Assembly (NCBI GenBank): GCA_038093975.1
Contig: JBBPTG010000175.1
Span: forward strand, 1-50,931
Length of the DNA stretch: 50,931 nt
Reading direction: 5' to 3'
DNA from: Chalciporus piperatus
Lineage: Eukaryota > Basidiomycota > Agaricomycetes > Boletales > Boletaceae
This document shows positions 20,060 to 29,619 of this stretch, in pieces; the stretch's first letter is position 1, and every line of letters begins with the position of its first letter. The notes below the pieces were generated by a model, which was not told where the DNA came from, did no database searches, and was given only the letters and a program-made list of their open reading frames with translations. Position numbers and translations under genes: made by a program.

Positions 20060-22578
20060 GTGGTGGTCTACGATAGCAAAGAGTCGGATTGCTGGATGTA
20101 TGTCTGGGTCATTGTCAACTTATCTCCTGAAATCCGCTACCAAAAGCTTCACGTTCTTCCCGGTGGATTCATTCCTGGTCTGAAGAAACCTAAGAATGTT
20201 GATTCCTTCCTTTTCCCTGGTTTCCATCATCTCGCGGCGCTCCAACGCGAAGGTCTTCCAATTTGGGACTGCCTTACCGACTCGCATTATATCTTGCACT
20301 CAAATCTTCTCTTTACCACTGTGGATGGTCCAGGCCTTGTCTATTGGGATGGTATGGTAGGCCATAGCCGGAAAAATGGCTGTCGGCTCTATTGTGGAGT
20401 TTTGGGCCGCCGCAAAGATAACGAAACCCATTACTATCCTGCCCTCCTCTGTCCCCACGATCACGTACCTGCAGGTGGTAATCACGGTGATATAGATGTG
20501 TTCAAGCTACCCGAGGGTGGCTCTGCCGACTACGCCCGCAATCTCAAAAAAATCGTTTCAGTTCGCAATCAAATCCAATGGGACAAAATGAAGACAGTGA
20601 CGGGGCTTACGAAACCCCCACTTATTCTTGGACTCTATCCTGCTCGTTCCCTCGGTGTCCCTCTCTGCATGACGACCGATATCATGCACTTGGCTGGAAA
20701 TCTTTCTGATCTCTTCCTCTCGCTCTGGCATGGCTCCCTCGATGTCAGCCATGGAGATGACAAGTCGAGCTGGGACTGGGCTATATTACGAGATCAAGAA
20801 ACTTAGACAAGGCATGGTCAAGACATTGAGACGGCCGGATACCACCTTCCTGGCTCCTTCGATCGTAAACCTGTTATGAACGCTCAGTTCCTTATCCTAG
20901 TCTCTCCTACACTTCACTACGCTTACTATGTTTCTCTTTCACTTTTGGACTTAGTCGCTTTATCTCCCTTTTCTGTTATCTTATCTTATCAAGATCACAT
21001 CACGTGACCTGCTGACATCAGCTAGGTCTAGCCTTTCACTTACGTAACGTGGCTGTGCATGGCTGTGCATCTTCCCCACTGTCCATGACTCATACCGAGT
21101 CACCATGACTCAGACTCTTAATGACTCATCATGACTCACCGTGACTCATACTGACTCACGCTGACTCATCTCGCTTCCTAGTCATATACGCTATTGGCTG
21201 TTACTCGCCATGACTCATATCTAGTCATACCTAGTCATATAGTTAAGGTGTAGCCACAACATGTACAAACACTGTCAATAGTATATAAACCCGGGTTGAC
21301 AAGCACTGGCACTCCAGTCTTGTTCTCCTGGAGTTTCCTCTTCTTGAACTTCATGGGCCAAGCGCTCCTGCTTGCCTAGTCTGATCCTCAACTCTAGTTA
21401 CTGAGTTGATGTGGTTTCGCTAGGGCATGTTGTCTGATGATAGCGCTAGCTCTTGATTGAGTTGAGTCGTTTCAAAACCTCGTAACATTGCTGAGAAACT
21501 CAATATGCAATACAAGACTTGGGAGTTCCAATTATATACATTCGGTCTCGCCACCATCCTTCTCCAGTGACTTCTTCCCCCGAAATACTGGACAAACTTT
21601 TGCAAACTCGTTCGTGGTTTCCAAATCATGTGTCAACATTCTATCACATCCCAGCAGCTCCAAGATGTACACGCACTTCTTTGTGCGTGGGAGTTCGAGT
21701 TCGAAGTCATCTACTACCAGCTGAAACACGCTCGTATTCACTTTGTTCATCCCGCCGTACACCAAGTTGTACATCTCATCGCAGATGCGATCCAAAAGGG
21801 TCCCCCAATCTGTTACGCCCAGTGGACCATGGAACGAACCATCGGAAATCTCGGACAGGAAATCCGCCAACCTTTGCATCCTTATGCAAACCTTGCTCGA
21901 GAAGGTGTACGGCGCTGTCAAGTCAACGCCCTCCTCTCCATTATGCCAGAGCTTGACGAGCCGGCAAAGGGCCTTCCTTATGGTTCCATCGACCTTGGAA
22001 GTGGGTTCGTTCTCCTCCGCAAGCGGTCAAAATATCCGAGTCAATGGGCTCGTCTTCGGTTGCCCAACGGTCAGGTTGCCAGATCTTTTTGGCGAGAGTC
22101 CCTCAAAGATTTGGATCAACTGCGCATCTCGCGCAACGTTAAGGTTTGTTTTCTTGTTGCATCTTTACATAGCATACTAACGAAGACTATTCAGTTTGTT
22201 TTAGAAGGCAAAATTTGCGTTGGCGAGGTTCAGTACTTCACACAGCTCTCCGTGACCAATCCCGATGGCAGCTCGCACTTCGACAATGTCGCTATCATTC
22301 GGCAATTTTCAGATCCTGATCCCGATTTACAACAACGCTCTTCACAAGTTCTCGCCGCCTCAAGATTTCTCGACTCTCTTGTCATAGTCAAAGTCAAGTC
22401 TATCAAAAGTGTCGTCGCTATGATACCATACAAGCTGGTCTTGGAAGATGGACTTGAGGAGGAACGTTTCTATTTCCTTGAAAAGCCGGGGCTTCATATT
22501 TCGGATCTTGGGGTGCATGGTGATGTGGATCCGCTAGACGATGACGACAATAACGTTGACAGTGAGGAAGTCAAGTAG
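20060..22578 (+). pseudogene. Plavaka-type transposase, interrupted by a solo LTR
   Basis: Two parts of one transposase of the Plavaka group (CACTA-related, abundant in Agaricomycetes). The first (20060-20806) has HVLPGGFIPGLKKPKNVDSF, LFPGFHHLAALQREGL, GPGLVYWDGMVGH, HYYPALL and MTTDIMHLAGN. A TAG at 20804-20806 interrupts it, but the frame continues to YHLPGSFDRKP at 20871. After the solo LTR the protein resumes with NIAEKLNMQYKTWEFQLY. The C-terminal part (21628-22578) has LKHARIHFVHPAVHQV and the hallmark QWTMERTIGNLGQEIRQP. The 5' end is missing or unrecognised, and small frame breaks lie between 21540 and 21640. It would cut and paste the element, but is probably dead. Confidence 0.85.
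20872..21474 (+). mobile_element. Solo Gypsy-1 LTR with target duplication AAACC
   Basis: It starts TGTTATGAACG (one change from the family TGTTACGAACG) and ends GAGTCGTTTCA. AAACC lies at 20867-20871 and 21475-21479. The transposase reading frame is continuous across the empty site (SFDRKP then RNIAEKL). The TGACTCA array and TATA box are retained, so this LTR could in principle drive nearby transcription. Confidence 0.92.
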
Positions 22579-22676
22579 TTCTTAGCGTAAACAGTTTGTT
22601 TCTCTCAATGCAACCATACAATTTTTACAAGCTATTTTATTGACTTCGCGAGCTGGGCAAGTGAGGTATGAGTCAA

Positions 22677-23568
22677 CTAAGTACTACGACGAGCTCGTTT
22701 AAACAATTGTTCATCTATCTCCTCTAAAGTGATGCGTTTCATCGCGCTTTCGTGTTTGATATCCGAGCGGTCAAAGGGGCGAATCAGGTACTTGTTATCA
22801 GAATATGTCATATCCGGACGGATAAGGAGACGACAAGGAGCGACAGAGCATCTAAATTTGAGTGTGATTCGAGTATATAATTATGATAATCTTACCTCGT
22901 GAAATGTTCCAATCCGTCAAGAGACATATCCTCTTCTTCGAGCTTGATTGGATCCGCAGGCTCGAGCTTGAGAGTGATCTGCTCTTCGCGCTTGATAACG
23001 ATCATCTCATGCTCCGTTTGAGTCATCCTGAGTCATCCTACAATGCCATCAGCGCACATGAGTTGAATGAATAAAAATACGCACACATCAATGATGTTGA
23101 TGTCCTTGGAAATGTGTTCGGTTTGAATTTGACTGTATGACAGTTTGACGTTGAGGCCCATCATGATATAATTAAAACACATACGTGTCGGCTTTGTCAG
23201 TGGGATCTCGCTTAACGCGAATCACGAAATACTAGAAAGATTCAGATACTTGTTGAATAGATGTAACAGGTTGAACTTACCTTTTTTCCTGGTTTGTCGA
23301 TATCAAGCGAGAAGGTATAAGTGTTCCATTGTGGAACAATACCCTCAACATCAAGCAAGATGACATTGCCTGACATATTGAGTACAGGGACTGTCTGGAT
23401 CGGTTGAGCTAAGGCTTGAGCTGACATATTTGGGTACTGTCGTAAATTTCGTAAAGGCTTGCAAACTGGTCCTCGAGGAGAGCGGAATATCCCGGTCGGA
23501 GATACGAGATACCGTGACCCCTGTCCATATTGGGTCAACGCGTCTTCGAGCGCGTCTTGTCTCTTCAT
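22677..23568 (-). CDS. Five-exon gene, unknown function
   Basis: Exons on the minus strand are 23568-23281, 23231-23185, 23132-23085, 23027-22896 and 22851-22677. All introns are 44-57 nt with GT...AG, and the joined frame (229 residues from the first ATG) is free of stops. A second ATG at 23427-23425 (MSAQALAQ) may be the true start, because the upstream part overlaps the neighbouring plus-strand gene. The protein has a beta-rich-looking N-terminal half (LLDVEGIVPQWNTYTFSLDI, then YFVIRVKRDP) and a charged C-terminal half ending KRARRST. I do not recognise a domain. It is divergent from the next gene and lies 99 bp past the Plavaka stop, so it may be element cargo or a host gene. Confidence 0.6.
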
Positions 23569-25500
23569 TTCTCACTGTACCTATTACTCCTTGTAGCTGT
23601 ATATTCTCCCCCTTCTTTATCTTTACAATACATTATGGAACCAATTTCGACTTCACTTCCTTTAATAGCGGCGGAAATGGACTATCTGACATCCTTGGAC
23701 AGATACCTAACCGAGACGCGGAGTCTTTGGGACATGCGCCCCCTTTTTTCCCAACGGCACAAACAGCGCATATATACAATCAGGTGAGTTTATTCTCGGC
23801 TAATGTGACATTCTTATCGCATCCAATCTGTTTCAGACCGCATACATGCAGCAACAGGAACTAGCTGCCTTGAAGGAGCATTGCAGCATGCTGGAAAAGC
23901 AGCTGATCAAGACTACCACAGAGCGTGACATGATAAGACATGTATCATCAGTATGTTGTTCAATTACTGACCTTTTTCCGTTGTAGAGAGTTATTTGATC
24001 AACTCTCGGCTAGGGTGAATGTAGACTCGTCCCCCGATGCTGTCAAAACAACTGAGACGTGCTCGAATGTCTACTTCTGGCGCCAAGCAACATTCAACAC
24101 ATGGTCTCACTCACCCGAGGGACTTGCTCACCCGAACTGGAAAGTCGCCTGTATTGAGGATGCAGAAGGAAAGATAGTCGAAAAACAAGTTCTCAGATCT
24201 TTACGCAGGAAGCTGAAGAGTACCTGGATCGATCTCGTGAGGGAGAAGAATGCTCCAAAGACATGGGGCAAGGCCACCGCTTCTGCGAAGGACTACGTAT
24301 TCACCCAGACGTACAAGATCTTTCCCTTCATGGCGCTCGCTGAAAACGACTGGAAAATCGACTACCTATGCGGCTTGGATTATCCAGGATGGGTTCGAAA
24401 CAATCTCGACTCGGAGGGAAACTGGATCGACGTCAGGCTTATGAAGACCGAGGAGGACTCTAGCACCGGAGAACAATCATCTGGTAGCGTTGGTAGGAAA
24501 CGAAAGGCGAAGAGTCCTAAGTCCGAGCCTGTGGAGAAGAAAATTAAAGGTATGATTCGTTCTACTTCATGCTTCATTCTGACCAGGCATTCAGGCGATT
24601 CCGAGGCAGAAACGAGCTCCGCAATACCCAATACCGATGCTGAATCCGACTCGCTATTCACTTCGTCTTCCTCAGTTAGTTCATCTGAATTTGAGTCCCC
24701 CGCTCGTGCCGCTTCTGGTGCACCTTCAAGCCCACCTGTCATTTCAGCTTCCCCAGCGGAAGTTACATCTAGCGCTTCGAACTCACCCACACCCGAGGCG
24801 TCTCCTAAGGATGGTGGTGCGGCAGCTCAGCAAGACATTGTGATGGAGGACATAGGTGCTGTGAACTCGGGGAAAATTTTCCGCCTCAGATGATATGGGC
24901 GCCGACATTGCATCTCCTACTCTCGTTGTCAATCCGCTGTAAGTCTATTCATTAATATTGATCATTTACTAATGTCTGTATGTAGTGGTATGCTCGCAAA
25001 GGCCGCACTCAAGGTCGACCTTCCTGCTATCCTGCCTATGCTGGTCTCCACGAGCGAACAGAAAACCGAGCACCCGGACGGTGGCAGTGTACGACAAATC
25101 AACAAGAATGAAAGTAAATCAAAGGGGACAGGAGATCGGAAGATGCGTCCGACGAAGAACAAGACTCCATAGTAAGTCGTGAATCTACTCTGCGGATCTT
25201 ACTCACAATCATATAGCAACCTCTGTGCCTGGCGTTGGCTCGCTCACATCAACGAGGAGGGAACAAGCGATGAATTCAAACACTACTGGCATAAGGTTCT
25301 TACTGAGGCTCAACGAAACGTAAGTCAGGTCAAATCTTTTGTATCTGAGTCTAAAAGTCTCGGTAGGCATACAAAGAGGACATTCGGGATCTGGTAAGTA
25401 TTCTTTTGTGTGGTCCGAGTGCGAGGAGTTTCTCTGATGAGTTGAGTAGATCGCACGGAATGCCTGGAACGAAGAGGCATTGAAAGCTACACCCCACTAA
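23430..25500 (+). CDS. Multi-exon gene of unknown function, possibly frame-damaged
   Basis: Supported exons: up to 23783 (ends HIYNQ), 23837-23950 (coiled coil, QQQELAALKEHCSMLEKQL), 23987-24549, 24595-24855, 24890-24938, 24986-25171, 25217-25319, 25367-25393 and 25450-25500. Introns are 34-56 nt. The main exon has FWRQATFNTWSHSPEGL and KIFPFMALAENDWKIDYL. A basic segment GRKRKAKSPK is followed by a Ser/Glu-rich disordered section. The end reads CAWRWLAHINEEGTSDEF and IARNAWNEEALKATPH. Two problems remain: no ATG in frame for the first exon (an ATG at 23635 is one frame off), and the 23950/23987 junction changes frame. I do not recognise the family. Confidence 0.55.
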
Positions 25501-26105
25501 TTTTCTTCTACTCAACTCTGTCTCATGGCCATCACATACGGCTCCTTTTCCTCAGTGTCTTGTCCTTTCCAAATGCACTTGTCTGGCTCACTCTCCCGCG
25601 TTCTTTTTCTATCGTAAACCTGTCCTACCTGTGTACGATCCCTCCGCCACATCCGTTCTTTGTATCGGAGCTTTCCTCGTCTTCATTTCGACTCGTTGTT
25701 TCCACCTGCCTATCGCTTGGTGTGTTTTTCCTATGTTTTCGCCTGCTTTAATTGTCGTATTTGTGGATCGCGTAGCTGCCAATATCCTGTATCTGAATGC
25801 CGCTATCGGGAATTAATAGTATTTACAGCGCATATTTGAGCAGGTGACGATATGCAAGTATAGACAGACAGGATCAGTTCTGAGCATATTTCGCACCGAG
25901 TAATACAATGATTTGTCTCATGTTCAATTCTGCTACCATATGTCTTGCTTATAAAATCAGAGGGAATCAGATAACATCATCGTGCAGCATGCAAATGACT
26001 CTCACTTTGTTCGTGAAAAATGCTACACTGTGATTTCATATGTATAAGTATAAAATCATATAGCATCATGTCGGAACACGCCTTATCATAGCCACGTTTC
26101 ACTGG
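25501..26105. other. No gene seen
   Basis: Pyrimidine-rich at first (25501-25760), then AT-rich. The open frames are short and without recognisable motifs. It probably holds the 3' untranslated region of the preceding gene. Confidence 0.4.
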
Positions 26106-26754
26106 GGATCACAACTGGACTGCAGTTGCCGGTTGCCGACTTTTGAGATGACAAGACTGCAGTTGCAACCAAAAAAAGACCAGTTGCAACCGGTTGCAAC
26201 TGATGCACAGCCACCTCATATGTACTACCCTATTTTTCCTGATTTTTTCGGATTATTTCCTGATTTTTCTGGACCATTATGGATGTTATTTGATTTTCTT
26301 TGATGAATATTGAAGTTACATTGAAAGATATTGATTGTTATGTCACATAATTCACTCTATAACCTATATATACACACCTTAAGACACATACATGTGTATA
26401 TTTTGTCAGTCTGCATTGGCAATTGAGTCCACGATTGATCTTGCCTTGACATGTAATTGATGACATTTGAGATATCAGTGCAAAAAACATGCTGTTTTAA
26501 AATAATAATATCTCCATGGTGTGTACACCATTTTGCTTAACCCAGGGACCGATTTGTAGCCAGGAACCAACATTAATTTTAGTTTCTCCCACACTAAGTA
26601 AAAAGCCGGTTGCAACCGGTTGCAACTGCAAAATACCGGTTTTTATCAGTTTTGGTCCGGTCCAAAAGAATTAATTAATTGATTAAATCAGTCCAGTTGC
26701 AGTTGCCTTCCTAAAAAGGCAAAAGACCGGACCGGACCGGACCTTTGAACACTA
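26106..26754. mobile_element. hAT-like element, left end truncated
   Basis: From ATCACAACTGGACTGCAG onward it follows the copy at 28092-29226, and it ends GGACCTTTGAACACTA. The left TAGTG terminus is missing and no duplication of the right flank GTGGTGAT was found on the left. The interior has the GGTTGCAACCGGTTGCAAC palindrome and repeated GACCGG blocks. Confidence 0.8.
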
Positions 26755-27564
26755 GTGGTGATGGGGCAGACAACCCATGGGGCTATTTATGAGGTGAGCG
26801 GTGGTGGTGGTGAGTGATAATTCATTCACATCATGATGCCGGTGAGGCTGTTAAGCCCTCGCTGGCCGCGTTTTCGCGTTTTTGCATTGATGTCACAGAG
26901 TTGGAGATGGGGCTATTGACGAGGTGAGTGGTGGTGGTGGTGGTGAGTGATAATTCACTCACCTCGTGATGCCGGCGGGGCTGTTGAGCCCATGCCGGCG
27001 TTGTTCACATGTTGAGGGTGTGATGTACTAGAGATAGAAAATGGTTAGAGAAATTCGAAAAGGCTGACCGGCAAGTTCACCACGGTCACGTGACCTGCTC
27101 ACGGCAGATTTTCGTGAAGTCCAAAGTTACTAACTTAGTTTACTACCCTACCTTGCTCCGAGTATCCTATCAAAAAGAGAATTACGTATTTACACAATTC
27201 CCTTTTCAAGTAGTCGAGCAACATGCATCAATCATACCCCGCAGACCAACGAAGCCACCAGACTCACCAGAAACCCCACAGACGACCGGAACATGCCCAG
27301 CTGCGAAGAAGCACAACAGAATGAATCAAACAGGTGTCGAGCAGGGATGAAAAGGTCAAGGGCATGTAGGTGGTAGCCCAGGGATTGAGGATTAGGTCAG
27401 TACAATACACAAGCAAAGATGACTCACCCAGACCATCTCCAGACCATTCTCCGCCCATTTCCAACCTCCACAAGTCATCCTGAGTCCAAACAAATGACCA
27501 CGATGATGAGACACAGTCAAACAAGCGAGAGGACGAGTGGGAACGAGCGACCCGGACAACACTC
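26755..27564. repeat. 129-bp tandem duplication with inverted repeat, then unique sequence
   Basis: GGGGCTAT...GAGGTGAG...GTGGTGGTGG...GATGCCGG...GGCTGTT occurs at 26779 and again at 26908. Within the second copy CGAGGTGAGTG and CACTCACCTCG can pair (about 26917-26970). 27010-27564 shows no gene. 27421-27530 resembles 11310-11200 on the other strand. Confidence 0.6.
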
Positions 27565-28084
27565 AAATGACTTCTCTGCAGCCCACACAACCTATCCAAA
27601 GCCCAAACGACTTGCTGACACCCCAGACAACTCATCCGCGGTCCAAACGACTCACAGCCACCTCAAATGACTTGTTGACACCCCAACCAACTTGTTTACA
27701 CCCCAAGCGATGCACTCGCATCTCAAACAGCTCACCAACGCCCCAAACAACTGATTTGCAGCCTAAATGACCTATCTGCAGCCCAAACAACTCGCTAACA
27801 CTCCAGACAACTGATCCGCGGTCCAAACGACTCACGGACACCTCAAACGACTTGTGTACACCCAAACCAACTTGTTTACACCCCAAGTGATGCACTCGCA
27901 CATCAAACAACTCACCAACCCCCCAAACAACTTATCTGCAGCCCATGTGATCTATCTGCAGCCCAAACAACTCACTGACACCCCAAGTGACTTGCCAACA
28001 CCCCAGACGACTCATCTGCAGTCCAAACAACTCACTGACACTTCAAACAACTCATCTACACCCCAAGTGACTTGTCAACGCCTC
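27565..28084. repeat. 20-bp minisatellite, 26 units, with 180-bp higher-order period
   Basis: Twenty-six successive 20-bp units with a consensus near AAACAACTCACTGACACCCC. Units 3-11 and 12-20 are the same nine-unit series in the same order. For example, AACCAACTTGTTTACACCCC and ATCCGCGGTCC recur 180 bp apart, so a nine-unit block was duplicated. Twenty is not a multiple of three, so it is unlikely to encode a protein repeat. A hAT-like element has inserted at its right edge. Confidence 0.92.
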
Positions 28085-28091
28085 AAATGAC

Positions 28092-29226
28092 TAGTGTTTC
28101 AAAGTCCAGTTGCGCAACTGGTAAAAGACTGGCAACTGGACTGGACCACAACTGATCCCAACTGGACTGCAGTTGCCGGTTGCCGGCATTTGAGATCAAA
28201 AGACTGCAGTTGCAACCGGTTGCAACCGATGCACAGCCACCTCCTATATATTACCCTATTTCTTCTGATTTTTCCTGATTTTTCCGGACCTTTATGGATG
28301 TTATTTGAGTTTTTTGATGAATATTGTTATAGTATTTAAAAACTTTCCAAACTTTTGCCTACAACAGTATTCGAACACTGGACTTTGTCTACAACTTAGG
28401 GGTCAAGCCGAATTCATCTTTAATTCGCTCCGGTAGTCCCTGTAGCATTACGTAAACTATTACATAATCAGATCACATGACAAAGGTCTAGACTTAGATG
28501 AGTCAGCAATGATGTCATGGCCTAGACCCTAGTCCGTGCCTGGTACCTTTTCTTATCATCGGATCATTTACCTTATTTATCTTTCCCTTTATGATTTCCT
28601 TATTCGGCTGTTGGTCTGTGCGCACTTCTCAATAGTATATAAGTAGCCCTGTACTTATCACAGACCTCAGTCTAATCCATTTGTGACTTCACCGTCATTA
28701 AGTTTTAGTACTCATCGTAGTCTTTCGCAAGATCTAGTGTACCTAAGTCCCCGCTGTGTTGTGAGCAATCATAACAAATATTGACATTAGCCAATGACAA
28801 TGTTGATTAACATGTCATAGAATTCATTCAATCATGTATATACACTCTCTGAGTTACATATTTATCTATATGTCATTAGTCTGCATTGAGAATTGAGTCT
28901 AGAATTGGTCTTGACTTCACATGTAACTTGATAATATCTGATGTATCACTACAAAAAACATGTTGTTTTGAAATGCTCATATCTTTATAGCGTGTGAACC
29001 GTTTCGCTTGACCCAGGGACCGACTTATAGCCAGGAACCGGTACTATTTTTGATTTCTCCCACGCTAAGCGTAAAACCAGTTGCAACCAGTTGCAACCAC
29101 CAAAAGACCGGTTTTTATCGGTTGTGGTCCAGTCTTAATGAATTAATTAATTAAAAAAACCGGTCTCGGTCCGGTCACCTTCCTACTAAGGAAAAAGACC
29201 GAACTGGACCGGACTTTTAAACACTA
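28092..29226. mobile_element. hAT-like element with near-perfect 8-bp duplication, hosting a solo LTR
   Basis: The ends are TAGTGTTTCAAAGTCC and GGACTTTTAAACACTA. The flanks are CAAATGAC (28084-28091) and CAAATGAT (29227-29234), 7 of 8 identical. It sits in the last minisatellite unit. A Gypsy-2 solo LTR occupies 28325-28776. Without it the element is about 680 bp, like its sisters. Confidence 0.9.
28325..28776 (+). mobile_element. Solo Gypsy-2 LTR with target duplication AATAT
   Basis: A complete LTR, TGTTATAGTATT to AATCATAACA, with AATAT at 28320-28324 and 28777-28781. It contains CAATAGTATATAAG and GATGAGTCAGC like the other Gypsy-2 LTRs. It is younger than the hAT-like element it interrupts. 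Confidence 0.93.
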
Positions 29227-29234
29227 CAAATGAT

Positions 29235-29619
29235 ATATTTTGGCACAGCGACACAACAGCGAGATGAGGTGATGACTCAGAGGTGTTGTTTATTAGATAT
29301 TGTTGTAGTTAGCCATTAGTATATATGAAATATCATCTCATTCTACTATTTAAATGGCCTCCTAAGTGCATGGATATAAATTTTTGACTCTGTAATACTC
29401 TGTATAGACGAGCCAAGACTGTAGTTGTAAGGGTTATTATAGAACTTTATAGTACTCTATCTCACTTTCAAAAAGATATATAGTAATATGAGAGCTCCAA
29501 TAGAACTTTATGGTACTCTACGTCACTTGCAGAATAATATATAGCAATATAGAAGATCCTGTAGCAACTATAGCTCTATATAGATAAGACCCCTTCTATA
29601 TAGGGAAATAGTTTGTCCT
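29235..29619. other. AT-rich stretch with a short tandem duplication
   Basis: TAGAACTTTATAGTACTCTA with ATATATAGTAATAT (about 29440-29490) recurs with changes as TAGAACTTTATGGTACTCTA with ATATATAGCAATAT (about 29500-29550). No coding signal. It probably belongs to the 5' end of the KDZ element. Confidence 0.45.

Noticed and set aside
27264..27910. Repetitive open frames across the minisatellite on both strands
   Set aside because: A 20-bp unit reads through all frames in turn; no start, domain or stable peptide repeat.
27565..28084. CRISPR-like array
   Set aside because: Units are contiguous 20-bp repeats without spacers, in a eukaryotic genome.
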